Of a stretch of DNA of 64,000 nt, positions 50,622-59,089 are shown piece after piece. The notes below the pieces were generated by a model. The model was given only the letters and a program-made list of their open reading frames with translations. It was not told where the DNA came from and did not search any database. Source of the stretch: Paraburkholderia sacchari (GTDB taxonomy: Bacteria; Pseudomonadota; Gammaproteobacteria; Burkholderiales; Burkholderiaceae); NCBI RefSeq assembly GCF_000785435.2, contig NZ_JTDB02000005.1, forward strand, positions 62,001 to 126,000, in the 5' to 3' direction. Position 1 is the first letter of the stretch, and each line of letters opens with the position of its first letter. The translations under genes were made by a program, and so were the position numbers.

Positions 50622-51598
50622 GGTGACGGGGTTTCCTTCGGATCGGGCAGGTCGCCGTAGAGCGACTGCAGGACTTGGGCATGCTCGCTGGGCGCATGCT
50701 GGACAAAATCGGGGAGCAGCGCACGCGCGGCGCTGGCGAGCGCTTCGACGAACGCCGCCGCGACAGCAGACAGCACTTTTGCGTCGCGCGTGACGACCCC
50801 GAAGAAGAACGGAATTCCGGTGTCGATCGGGCGCACGGCGACGTCGGGCAGCGGCAGCCCATACGCGGTCACGGGTTCGAGCACCGAGAGGCCGAGCCCG
50901 GCGCGCACGGCGGCCAGCGCATTGAGCGACGAGTTGGTTTCGATCAGCGCGGCCGGCGCGATGCCTGCGCTCGCGAACGCATGATCGAGCCGGCGTCGCA
51001 GACGGTACGGATTCTGCATCGTGACGATGCGCCGGCCCGCGCACGCGGCCAGCGGCAGGCGCGCATGCGCGGCGAGCGGATCGTCGTGGCGCAGCACGGC
51101 AACGCACGCGGACTCGCCGATCCAATGCACGACCAGCCCGCGATGTTCGAGCGGCAGGCTGGTCACGCCGATCTCGGCGGCGCCCGTGAGCACCTCGTGA
51201 ACGACCTGCTCGGGCGACATGCTGCGCAGCTGGATCTTCGGCGTGTCGTGCGCGGGACCGGGCAGCGCGAGCGCCGCGGGCAGGAGACCGGCCGCGAGCG
51301 CCGAGGTGGCCGCGATATGCAGCGGCCGTGCGTCGCCGCGCGCGATCTCGCCCGCGCGGTCGCGGACCTGCTTCATGCCGGCGAGCATCCGCTCGACGTC
51401 TTCGTACAGCAGGAAACCCTGCTCGGTAGGCGAGACACGCGGGCCGTTACGCGCAAACAGCGCATAGCCGATCTCTGCTTCCAGTTCCTGGATCAGCCGC
51501 GTGATGGCGGGCTGCGACCGCCCGAGCAGTCGGCCGGCCGCAGTGATGCTGCCCGTGGTCATCACGGCAGCGAAGGCTTCGAGCTGGCGAAGTTCCAT
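50618..51598 (-). CDS. LysR-family transcriptional regulator of the importer operon
   Basis: A 326-residue regulator. The N-terminal HTH is MELRQLEAFAAVMTTGSITAAGRLLGRSQPAITRLIQELEAEIGYALFARN at residues 1-52, followed by the linker helix and a periplasmic-binding-like effector domain. Its stop overlaps the flavoprotein start (50618-50621), so it is transcribed with the genes it likely controls. It is divergent from glutarate hydroxylase over 263 bp of AT-rich DNA and could also influence that promoter. Confidence 0.9.
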   Translation of the reverse strand: MELRQLEAFAAVMTTGSITAAGRLLGRSQPAITRLIQELEAEIGYALFARNGPRVSPTEQGFLLYEDVERMLAGMKQVRDRAGEIARGDARPLHIAATSALAAGLLPAALALPGPAHDTPKIQLRSMSPEQVVHEVLTGAAEIGVTSLPLEHRGLVVHWIGESACVAVLRHDDPLAAHARLPLAACAGRRIVTMQNPYRLRRRLDHAFASAGIAPAALIETNSSLNALAAVRAGLGLSVLEPVTAYGLPLPDVAVRPIDTGIPFFFGVVTRDAKVLSAVAAAFVEALASAARALLPDFVQHAPSEHAQVLQSLYGDLPDPKETPSP

Positions 51599-51861
51599 AA
51601 GTCAGTGATAGCGGGAAGACCCCGTTGCATGCGATTTAAGCATTCTTAACCTTCGAGCATGCAAAACACAAATACTAAATCCACATGTTGATATATCGCA
51701 ACGTGCAAACGAATGAATGTCCTTGGTTCGTGAGCTAGGGGTTTACGCGAGAAAACGGCCTGCTTTTAATCGTGAGTTACGAATAAATATTCTTGTTTAG
51801 CCGCTGGTTGATATCAAAAAAGCGCGCTCAAATGGAGTCATTCGTCTCAACGGAGAACTCC
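51599..51861. promoter_or_regulatory. AT-rich divergent promoter region, lysR / glutarate hydroxylase
   Basis: About 260 bp distinctly richer in A and T than the flanks. It includes GCATGC at 51628 and about 51658, TTGATATAT at 51688-51696, the palindrome TTGATATCAA at 51808-51817, and GAATA-AA-TATTC at 51781-51792. These suggest operators, but I cannot assign a regulator; the region serves both the LysR gene and glaH-like gene. GGAGA at 51852 is the ribosome binding site for ATG 51862. Confidence 0.4.
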
Positions 51862-52791
51862 ATGGAACTCATGCTTGCCGACTCGCTTGCCACTTCGCAC
51901 ACGTCGTCGTTTCGTCTGTCGCCGCATCCGCACCATCACCGGATCGTTCACGTGAGCGCCGGGCGCGATGCGCTCGAACAGTTCCTGGAAGATGTCCGCG
52001 AGATCGATGTCCAGAATCTCGAGTACGTGCCGTTCATGCGCTACCACCTGGCCGACCTGCTGATCAAGCGCCTCGGCAATGCGTTCGCGCGCACTCTGGT
52101 CGACCTCGTCAAGGACCGCAACCACGGCGGCTTCACCATCGGCCTTCAAGGGCTGTCGCAGGATAGTTCGGACTACGTCAAGTTCGGTACGGCAATCGGC
52201 CATATCCTCGGGCCGAGCAACCACGATTCCATGTCGGGCACCTACTACGCACGCTTCGTGGTCAGGCATACCGACGACAGCGACTCCTACCTGCGCCAGG
52301 CCTATCGTCTGTTCACGATGCATACCGACGGCACGTTCGTCACCGAGGCCACCGACTGGCTGCTGATGATGAAATTCGCCGAGCAGAACGCGGTGGGCGG
52401 CGAGTCGCGCTTCCTGCACCTCGACGACTGGGACGAGTGCGAGCGCTTCGTGAACCACAAGTTCGCGACCCGGCCGTTCCTGTACAAAGCGCCTGGCTCC
52501 AAGAACGTGAGCGAGCGGGTCGAGCGGCCCGTGTTTTTTCAGAGCGAATTCGGCTTGTCGCTGTCGTTCATCGATCAGTTCGTGCAGCCGGCCAATCGCG
52601 AAGAGGCCGCTTATCTGCATGACCTTTCGGCATCGATGGAAGCTTCGCGGGGCACGAAGGAAGTCGCGCTGCCGGAGGGGGACCTGGTTGTCCTGAACAA
52701 CTACTTCTATGTTCACGGCCGCGCGCCGTTCGAAAAGAACGAGGCGCTCTTTCGCGAGCTGATGCGTCAGCGGGGCACGTTCGCGCAATGA
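51862..52791 (+). CDS. glaH: Glutarate 2-hydroxylase (GlaH/CsiD family)
   Basis: A 309-residue Fe(II)/2-oxoglutarate dioxygenase that converts glutarate to L-2-hydroxyglutarate. The facial triad is visible: His154 and Asp156 in FTMHTDGTFV, and His285 in YFYVHGRAPF. Family segments DSMSGTYYARFVVRHTDDSDSYLRQ, ESRFLHLDDW, KNVSERV, FIDQFVQP and FRELMRQRGTFA line up closely with E. coli CsiD. ATG 51862 after CGGAGAACTCC gives a family-like length; in-frame upstream starts at 51832 and 51793 are weaker. The next gene is a 2-hydroxyacid dehydrogenase instead of LhgO. Confidence 0.9.
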   Translation: MELMLADSLATSHTSSFRLSPHPHHHRIVHVSAGRDALEQFLEDVREIDVQNLEYVPFMRYHLADLLIKRLGNAFARTLVDLVKDRNHGGFTIGLQGLSQDSSDYVKFGTAIGHILGPSNHDSMSGTYYARFVVRHTDDSDSYLRQAYRLFTMHTDGTFVTEATDWLLMMKFAEQNAVGGESRFLHLDDWDECERFVNHKFATRPFLYKAPGSKNVSERVERPVFFQSEFGLSLSFIDQFVQPANREEAAYLHDLSASMEASRGTKEVALPEGDLVVLNNYFYVHGRAPFEKNEALFRELMRQRGTFAQ

Positions 52792-52886
52792 TGCGGCACT
52801 CGCCCGGTCCGGCAGGGCGCCTGCGCAATCTGGATCGGGCGTCGAGCCTTTTGAAGTGTTTGAAGAAGCAGATTGTGGAGAGACAG

Positions 52887-54125
52887 ATGGAAGATCACCT
52901 CGGCGCCGCGGACGTCCAGCCGCTCCCGCTTGCCCCGCAGAAAAGCCAGGCCGCATACGGCGTGAAGCACGATGTTCCGGCGCGGCTTCGCAAGATCCTT
53001 TCACTGGCCGACTTCGAGACGGCGGCGCGGGGCTTCCTGCCGCGCCCGCTGTACGGCTACATTTCCGGCGCCGCCGAGGACGAGCTGTCGCTCGCCGCGA
53101 ACCGCAGCGCATTCGAGCGCCTGAAATTCCGGCCGAAGGTGCTGGTGGACGTCGCGCGCCGCTCGCAGGCCACCACGATCTTCGGCCGCACGTACGCGTC
53201 GCCGTTCGGGATTGCACCGGTTGGCATCAGCGCGATTTCCGCGTATCGCGGCGACGTCGCGCTGGCTCAGGCGGCGCAGGGCGAGCAGATTCCCGCGATC
53301 ATGAGCGGCACCTCGCTGATCCCGATGGAGACCGTTCATGCCGCCGCTCCGGGCACCTGGTTTCAGGCCTATCTCCCTGGCGACGCCGCGCGCCGCGATG
53401 CGCTGATCGACCGGGTCCAGGCCGCGGGCTTCGCGACGCTCGTCGTCACGGTCGACATTCCCGTGTGGGCGAACCGCGAGAACAATGTCCGCACTGGCTT
53501 TTCGATGCCGCTGCGCCCGTCGCTGCGTCTCGCGATGGACGGCCTCACACGGCCCCGCTGGCTCTGCGGCACGTTCCTGCGGACCTTGATCCAGCACGGC
53601 ATGCCTCACTTCGAAAACTCGTTCGCGACGCGCGGCGCGCCGATGCTGTCCGCGTCGGCGATTCGCGACACCACAGGACGCGATCATCTGTCGTGGGAGG
53701 ACATCGCACGGATCCGCGCGCGCTGGAGCGGCAACCTTGTGATCAAGGGCATCCTGCATGCCGACGATGCGCGGCGCGCGGCGAGCATCGGCGCGGACGG
53801 CATCATCGTCTCGAACCACGGCGGACGCCAGCTCGACGGCGCGGTCGAGCCGTTGCAGGTGCTGCCGGAGATTTGCGAAGCCGTCGGCGACGATCTGGTC
53901 GTGATGATGGATAGCGGCGTCCGGCGCGGCGCGGATGTGCTGAAGGCGCTCGCGCTCGGCGCGCGGTTCGTCTTCGTCGGGCGCCCGTTCATGTATGCGG
54001 CGGCGGTGGGCGGCGAGGCGGGCGTGCGGCATGCAATCGGGCTCCTGCGCGACGAGGTGGACAGGAACATGGCGATGCTTGGGGCGCGTTCGGTGGAGGA
54101 GGTTACGAGTGACGTGCTTGCGTGA
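52887..54125 (+). CDS. FMN-dependent alpha-hydroxy acid dehydrogenase/oxidase
   Basis: A 412-residue member of the lactate dehydrogenase/glycolate oxidase family. All catalytic positions are present: Tyr in PLYGYISGAAEDE, Tyr in WFQAYLPGD, Asp in VVTVDIPVWANREN with the following Arg, Lys in LVIKGIL, and His plus Arg in VSNHGGRQLDG. These remove a hydride from an L-2-hydroxy acid onto FMN. I chose ATG 52887 (after GGAGAGACAG), but ATG 52788 overlaps the glaH stop and would add 33 residues. Directly downstream of glaH, it probably oxidises L-2-hydroxyglutarate to 2-oxoglutarate, doing the job of LhgO. Not L-lactate-specific on present evidence. Confidence 0.88.
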   Translation: MEDHLGAADVQPLPLAPQKSQAAYGVKHDVPARLRKILSLADFETAARGFLPRPLYGYISGAAEDELSLAANRSAFERLKFRPKVLVDVARRSQATTIFGRTYASPFGIAPVGISAISAYRGDVALAQAAQGEQIPAIMSGTSLIPMETVHAAAPGTWFQAYLPGDAARRDALIDRVQAAGFATLVVTVDIPVWANRENNVRTGFSMPLRPSLRLAMDGLTRPRWLCGTFLRTLIQHGMPHFENSFATRGAPMLSASAIRDTTGRDHLSWEDIARIRARWSGNLVIKGILHADDARRAASIGADGIIVSNHGGRQLDGAVEPLQVLPEICEAVGDDLVVMMDSGVRRGADVLKALALGARFVFVGRPFMYAAAVGGEAGVRHAIGLLRDEVDRNMAMLGARSVEEVTSDVLA

Positions 54126-54224
54126 GGGTGGCCGGCGGGCGCCATATTAAAAATTCTGGCTGCAGCTGAATATCAAACGCCCGGTACGCCCTGACGTTGC
54201 GCGCGGCGCGCCTTAGGTTCATTC

Positions 54225-55142
54225 TCACGGTGAAACGCCGAACAACTGAGCGACCACGCCGCGCAACCAGCGATTCCCAGCCTCCTGGTGATACCGCGCA
54301 TGCCAGTGTTGCCTCACGGCAAACCCATCCACGGGAACCGGGCACGAATGAACGGCCAGATCGTTGGCCTGCGCGAGCGTTTCCCCGATGTGACGTGGAA
54401 GCGTGGCGATCAGGTCAGTGGTCTGGACGATCGTTCCGAGCCCCAGAAAACCCGGCAGTTGCAGCGCGACGTCGCGCTCGATCCGCTCGCGCGCCAGCGC
54501 CTGTTCGAGCAGTTGCGCACCAGTGCCCGATTCGATGGCGACGTGCCCCTCGGAACGGTACTGCTTCAAACCGAGTCGCCCGCGAACGCGCGGGTGATGC
54601 CGGTTCGTCAGGCACACCCAGTCCTGTAGATAAAGCTGCTGCTGGTAGATGCCACCGCTAAGCCACGGCACATAGCCGATCGCGAGGTCGGCTTCGCCCG
54701 ATTCCAGCGCCCGTTCCGTGTTGCCGTCGATTCCCGCCGCTTCGAGCCGGATGCCGGGCGCCTGTGCGCGCACGTGCGCGAGCAGGCGCGGCAGCAGCGT
54801 GATATGGCTCGCATCGGTCATGCAGATGCGAAAACGCCGCTGCGCGGTGGCTGGATCGAACGCGATCTCCCACGCGACAAAGCGCCTGAGCGACTCGAGA
54901 ATTTCGCGGCAAGGCCCGATCAGCGCGTCGGCCTGCGGTGTGGGCGCCATGCCGCCGGGCGTGCGAATGAAAAGCGGGTCCTGCAAATGCTCGCGCAGCC
55001 GCCCGAGCCAGATGCTGATGGTGGGCTGGCTCTGCCCCAGTTGCTCCGCGACGCGCGTGACGCTGCGCGTGTCGTAGAGCAGGTCGAAGAGTTGCAGCAG
55101 CTTCAGGTCGGGTAAATCGGGCGGCATCATGGTGACGGCCAT
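54225..55142 (-). CDS. LysR-family regulator, NahR/NodD-like subgroup
   Basis: A 305-residue regulator with N-terminal HTH LKLLQLFDLLYDTRSVTRVAEQLGQSQPTISIWLGRLREHLQDPLFIRTPGGMAPT at about 12-70. 'DPLFIR...GMAPTPQA' is typical of the NahR/NodD/LinR-type subgroup, which often answers aromatic or unusual organic acids. It is divergent from the KPR-VOC-MaoC-CoA-transferase-AroE operon, with ATTG-N7-CAAT LysR boxes between, so it is the likely activator. Confidence 0.9.
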   Translation of the reverse strand: MAVTMMPPDLPDLKLLQLFDLLYDTRSVTRVAEQLGQSQPTISIWLGRLREHLQDPLFIRTPGGMAPTPQADALIGPCREILESLRRFVAWEIAFDPATAQRRFRICMTDASHITLLPRLLAHVRAQAPGIRLEAAGIDGNTERALESGEADLAIGYVPWLSGGIYQQQLYLQDWVCLTNRHHPRVRGRLGLKQYRSEGHVAIESGTGAQLLEQALARERIERDVALQLPGFLGLGTIVQTTDLIATLPRHIGETLAQANDLAVHSCPVPVDGFAVRQHWHARYHQEAGNRWLRGVVAQLFGVSP

Positions 55143-55143
55143 T

Positions 55144-55158
55144 ATTGTCTATTGCAAT
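55144..55158. promoter_or_regulatory. LysR box ATTG-N7-CAAT with further ATTG half-sites
   Basis: ATTG (55144-55147) and CAAT (55155-55158) form the T-N11-A pattern. More ATTG copies lie at 55151, 55165, 55174 and 55179 before the operon. This array lies just outside the LysR start codon and is typical of autoregulated LysR promoters. Confidence 0.5.
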
Positions 55159-55234
55159 GACGCCATTGTAGTCATTGAATTGCCGATATAGGCGGCAACG
55201 CCTATCGTGTGCCTACACGTCAAGGAGAAGCTCA

Positions 55235-56185
55235 GTGAAGATTGCGATTCTCGGCGCCGGCGCACTAGGCTGCGCGATCGGCGCCACCCTCACGGAAGGC
55301 GGCCACGAAACCTGGCTGCTGGACCGTTCGCCCGCCCATGTCGACACGATGCGTCGCGACGGTCTGCGGGTCGACGACGAAAACGGCACGCGGCGCATTG
55401 CGGTGCGCGCCGCGACGCAGGCGAGCGAAATCGGCGAGGCCGACGTGGTGATCGTGCTGGTCAAGTCCTTCCACACGGACGCTGCGATGCGCGGCGCACT
55501 CGCGCTGATCGGGCCCGAAACACTCGTGCTGTCGCTTCAAAACGGACTCGGTCACGAAGACGTGCTCGCCGATATCGTGGGCCGCGAACGCGTGCTGGCT
55601 GGCAAGACGTATGTCGGCGGCGTGTTGCGCGGTCCGGGGCATATCCAGTCGGGCGTTACTGGCAAGGCGACCTATATCGGTGAACTAGATGGCCAGATCA
55701 CACCGCGCGTGCAGGCGATTGCCGAGGCCTTCAACGCCGCCGGCCTGATGACCACGGTCAGCGACAACATCATGGGCACGATGTGGGACAAACTGCTCGT
55801 GAACGTCGCCACGGGCGCGATCACCGGTATCACCCGACTCACCTACGGTCAGCTTTATGAGGAGCCCTTGTTGAAGGCAACGGCGCTCGCGGCTATCGGA
55901 GAAGCAATGGCGGCAGCACAGGCGGCCGGCATCACCTTGTCGATGACGAACCCCGAGCAGGCCTGGACACTCGCGGCCGAAGGTCTCTCTCCCGCGTTCA
56001 AGACCTCGATGCTGCAAAGCCTCGAAAAAGGCTCGGTCACGGAGATCGATTTCATCAACGGCTCGGTGGTGCGCTGGGGACAACGGCTCGGCGTGCCGAC
56101 GCCCGTCAACGCGACGCTGGTGGCATGCATCAAGGGCATCGAACGCGCGATGGCCGATGAGCAGCGCAAGGAGACGACGGCATGA
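55235..56185 (+). CDS. 2-dehydropantoate 2-reductase (KPR)-family protein
   Basis: A 316-residue NADPH-dependent reductase of the ApbA/PanE family. The Rossmann motif is KIAILGAGALGCAIGATL at the N-terminus; the C-terminal helical domain has the conserved Lys in MWDKLLVNVATGAITGITRL and the KTSMLQSLEKGSVTEIDFINGSVVR loop. The start is GTG 55235 after AAGGAGAAGCTCA. In an operon with CoA transferase, MaoC and AroE-like genes it is unlikely to serve pantothenate synthesis and more likely reduces or oxidises a 2-keto or 2-hydroxy acid in a catabolic route. Confidence 0.85.
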   Translation: MKIAILGAGALGCAIGATLTEGGHETWLLDRSPAHVDTMRRDGLRVDDENGTRRIAVRAATQASEIGEADVVIVLVKSFHTDAAMRGALALIGPETLVLSLQNGLGHEDVLADIVGRERVLAGKTYVGGVLRGPGHIQSGVTGKATYIGELDGQITPRVQAIAEAFNAAGLMTTVSDNIMGTMWDKLLVNVATGAITGITRLTYGQLYEEPLLKATALAAIGEAMAAAQAAGITLSMTNPEQAWTLAAEGLSPAFKTSMLQSLEKGSVTEIDFINGSVVRWGQRLGVPTPVNATLVACIKGIERAMADEQRKETTA

Positions 56186-56574
56186 GCGGCTCGAAGGCTT
56201 ATCTGGAGCATGTCGCGATCTGGGTGAAGGATATCCGGTGGCATATCCGATTTTTCGAAGACGTGCTCGGCATGAGCATGCGCGAAGTCGACGGCAGCGT
56301 CGACGCGCCGCGCCAGTACTGGACGCTCGGTGGCCTGCAGTTCATTCATGCGCCGCAACACGAAGGTCCCGAAGGGCGCCTCGCGCATCTTGGCGTGATG
56401 TGTGAAGACCTGGAGGCGGCATTGGCTGCGGCCCAAGCCTATGGCGTTAGCGAAATGCCGCAAGGGCGCAACTGGCTGCGCCTGCCCGACGGCCTCGCCG
56501 TCGAACTGATTCAGGCCAGGCCCGCGTCGTGTGTCGCGCAGGCGCTGAGCATCAACCCGCGCGCGGAGACGTGA
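56182..56574 (+). CDS. VOC-family protein
   Basis: A 130-residue single VOC domain protein (SGSKAYLEHVAIWVKDIRWHIRFFEDVLGMSMR at the start and a C-terminal LPDGLAVELIQARP). Candidate metal ligands include the His in the first strand (EHVAIWV) and later FIHA and Glu near the C-terminus. The ATG overlaps the KPR stop (56182-56185). It may act as a lyase or epimerase on a CoA ester or organic acid. Confidence 0.8.
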   Translation: MSGSKAYLEHVAIWVKDIRWHIRFFEDVLGMSMREVDGSVDAPRQYWTLGGLQFIHAPQHEGPEGRLAHLGVMCEDLEAALAAAQAYGVSEMPQGRNWLRLPDGLAVELIQARPASCVAQALSINPRAET

Positions 56575-56576
56575 GC

Positions 56577-57035
56577 ATGACGATCATCGACAAGTACTGG
56601 GACGATGCACGCGAAGGCGACGAGTGCGTAAGTCCGAATTACACCGTGACCAAGGAACGCATCCTCGCGTACGCCGACCTCACGGGCGACCATACGCCCG
56701 TGCACGTGGACGAGGCGTATGCCAACGCGAGCCACTTTGGCTGTCTCGTAGCGCATGGGCTGTTCGGGCTCTCGATTGCCGATGGCCTCAAGACCCAGAG
56801 CGACTATCGCTTCCTGCCCGGCATGTCGCTCGGGTGGACGTGGGATTTCCTGCTGCCTGTCAAGGTCAACGATGTGCTGCACGTGAAGTTTCGCGTCGGC
56901 GCCATGCGGCCCAGCAACAGCCGTCCGGGTTGGGGTATCGTCGTGCTTCCATCTGAGCTGATCAATCAGGATGACCAGGTAGTTCAACGCGGCGAGCATC
57001 GCCTGATGGTGCCGCGCAGGCCGGGAGCGTTTTGA
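56577..57035 (+). CDS. MaoC-like dehydratase/hydratase
   Basis: A 152-residue hotdog-fold protein. The hydratase motif is visible as YADLTGDHTPVHVDEAYANASHFGCLVAHGLF, with Asp and His in the positions used for enoyl-CoA hydration. It starts 2 bp after the VOC stop (ATG 56577) and overlaps the CoA-transferase start (TGATG at 57033-57037). Likely adds or removes water on a CoA ester generated by the transferase. Confidence 0.88.
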   Translation: MTIIDKYWDDAREGDECVSPNYTVTKERILAYADLTGDHTPVHVDEAYANASHFGCLVAHGLFGLSIADGLKTQSDYRFLPGMSLGWTWDFLLPVKVNDVLHVKFRVGAMRPSNSRPGWGIVVLPSELINQDDQVVQRGEHRLMVPRRPGAF

Positions 57036-58246
57036 TGCAGGCACGTCCCCTCGAAGGCATACGCGTTGTCGACTATAGCCACTTCCTTGCCGGTCCCTAT
57101 GTGGGCCGCTGCCTTGCGGCGCTCGGCGCCGAAGTCATCAAGGTCGAGCGGCCGGGCAGCGGCGACGCGGGACGCCAGCACGCCACCGTGCTCGACGACC
57201 AGCAAAGCGGCTATTTCCTGCAACTGAACATGGGCAAGCGCGGCGTCAGCGTCAACATGAAAGACGCGCGTGGCAAGGAGTTCATGCGCCGCCTGTGCGA
57301 CTCGGCAGATGTGTTTGTCGAGAACTACCGCCCCGGCGCACTGGATAAACTCGGGCTGGGCTATGAGGCGCTATCGGCGCGCAATCCGGGCCTCGTCTAC
57401 TGCTCGATCTCGGCATATGGCCATACGGGCCCCGACGCTCATCGTGCAGGCTTTGGCCTGATCGCGGAAGCGAAGAGCGGCATCATGCAGATGGTGGGCA
57501 CGCCGGGCGAGCCGCCGCCGCTGCTGCGCATTTCGCTCGGCGACATGTACACGGGCATTCACGCGGTGGCGGCGATCAACGCGGCGCTGCTCGGGCGCGT
57601 GAAGAGCGGCCGCGGCCAGCACATCGACATGGCGCTGTACGACACGCTCGTCTCGATGCACGAGTACGCAGTGCAGTGCTACACGCTACGAGGCGTACTG
57701 CCGGAGCAGACAGGGCACGACATGCCGACCTCGACACTCTATGGCGTGTTTCGCGCCGCTGACGGCGACCTCGTGATCGCGGCGCAAGTGGACGACGCAT
57801 GGAAGCGCCTCGCCGCACTGATCGAAGCGCATGGCGGGCCTGCCCGATTCGGCAGCGATGCGCGCTTTCACGATAGCGTGGGCCGCAACACGCATCGGCA
57901 GGCGATTCTGTCCGTTGTGCAGCCGTGGGTCTCCGCGCGGCCCGTCGCGCAGGTGCTTGAACTGCTGGATGGGATCGATGTGCCTTGCGCGAAGGTGCAG
58001 CGCATCGATGAGGTGCTCGACGATCCGCAGATCCAGGCGCGCGGCATGGTGGTCGAGCAGCATCATCTGCGTTACGGAAAGCTGCGTTTGCCAAATCTGC
58101 CGTTCCGCTTTTCTCATTGCGATACGACCATTCGCGACGTCGCGCCCGATCTGGGGCAGCACAACACGGAGGTCGCGCAATCGCTCGGCTTTTCCGGCGC
58201 CGAGATCGACGCGATGCAAAGCGAAGGCGTTCTCTACTCGAAGTGA
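57035..58246 (+). CDS. CoA transferase, family III (CaiB/FrcA-like)
   Basis: A 403-residue family III CoA transferase. The N-terminal GIRVVDYSHFLAGPYVGRCLAALGAEVIKVERPG is the family signature; the catalytic aspartate lies in the GDMYTGIHAVAAINAALL-like region. These move CoA between carboxylates. Its start overlaps the MaoC stop. It would activate the pathway acid for the MaoC-type hydratase and perhaps the AroE- and KPR-like dehydrogenases to act upon. Confidence 0.9.
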   Translation: MQARPLEGIRVVDYSHFLAGPYVGRCLAALGAEVIKVERPGSGDAGRQHATVLDDQQSGYFLQLNMGKRGVSVNMKDARGKEFMRRLCDSADVFVENYRPGALDKLGLGYEALSARNPGLVYCSISAYGHTGPDAHRAGFGLIAEAKSGIMQMVGTPGEPPPLLRISLGDMYTGIHAVAAINAALLGRVKSGRGQHIDMALYDTLVSMHEYAVQCYTLRGVLPEQTGHDMPTSTLYGVFRAADGDLVIAAQVDDAWKRLAALIEAHGGPARFGSDARFHDSVGRNTHRQAILSVVQPWVSARPVAQVLELLDGIDVPCAKVQRIDEVLDDPQIQARGMVVEQHHLRYGKLRLPNLPFRFSHCDTTIRDVAPDLGQHNTEVAQSLGFSGAEIDAMQSEGVLYSK

Positions 58247-58252
58247 GACACC

Positions 58253-59089
58253 ATGACTGACCAGTATGCAGTGATCGGCAATCCGATCGGACACACGAAA
58301 TCTCCGTTCATTCATGGCCTGTTTGCCGAGGCGGAGCAACAGGCGATGCAGTACGTCGCGATAGAAGGTCCTCTTGATTCCGGCGATGGCTTCGCGAGAG
58401 TCGTGCGCCAGTTCGCCGACGAGGGCGGCAAAGGCATGAACGTCACCGCGCCGTTCAAGCTGAAGGCCATTGCGCTTGCCGACGAACGCAGTGAGCGCGC
58501 GGCGTTGGCGGGCGCGGCCAATGCGCTCAAGTTCGAGAATGGCCGGATCATCGCCGAGAATTTCGACGGTATTGGCCTGCTGCGTGATATCGAGGTCAAT
58601 CTCGGCGTACCGCTCGCTGGCAAACGTGTGTTGATGCTCGGCGCCGGCGGCGCGGCGCGTGGCGCGTTGCTGCCGTTTCTAGACGCAGGTCCCGCCGAAC
58701 TGGTCATCGCCAACCGCGACGTGTCCAAAGGCGAGGCATTGGCGGGCCAGGTCGGGTCGCGTGGCGCCGCGTTGCGTGCTCGCGGCTATGGTGATCTGCC
58801 TGCGATGGGCCGTTTCGATCTCGTGGTCAACGCGACTTCCGCGAGCCTGACGGGTGAGTTGCCGCCCGTCCCGCCGAGCGTGTTCAGTCCCGATGGCACC
58901 GCGTATGAGTTGGCGTACGGCAAGCGGCTCACACCGTTCATGCGGCTCGCGCGCAATGCAGGCGTGCATGGCGTCGCCGACGGCGTGGGCATGCTGGTCG
59001 AGCAGGCCGCCGAAGCGTTTGCATGGTGGCGCGGCGTGCGTCCGCAAACGGCAGCCGTGATCGACCGACTCACCGTTCCCCTCGACTAG
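58253..59089 (+). CDS. Shikimate dehydrogenase (AroE)-like protein
   Basis: A 278-residue AroE-family enzyme. The substrate region has NPIGHTKSPFIH and NVTAPFK with the catalytic lysine; the nucleotide motif is VLMLGAGGAARGALL. The segment normally reading N-T-D-G has AENFDG, so the threonine is replaced by phenylalanine, and the GxGxxx motif is kept. As the last gene of an operon with KPR, VOC, MaoC and CoA transferase, a catabolic role on a cyclic polyol acid or related hydroxyacid is more likely than chorismate biosynthesis. Confidence 0.83.
   Translation: MTDQYAVIGNPIGHTKSPFIHGLFAEAEQQAMQYVAIEGPLDSGDGFARVVRQFADEGGKGMNVTAPFKLKAIALADERSERAALAGAANALKFENGRIIAENFDGIGLLRDIEVNLGVPLAGKRVLMLGAGGAARGALLPFLDAGPAELVIANRDVSKGEALAGQVGSRGAALRARGYGDLPAMGRFDLVVNATSASLTGELPPVPPSVFSPDGTAYELAYGKRLTPFMRLARNAGVHGVADGVGMLVEQAAEAFAWWRGVRPQTAAVIDRLTVPLD

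Noticed and set aside
58253..59089. Housekeeping AroE of the shikimate pathway
   Set aside because: Gene context is catabolic and the N-T-D-G motif is altered, so a biosynthetic symbol is not justified.
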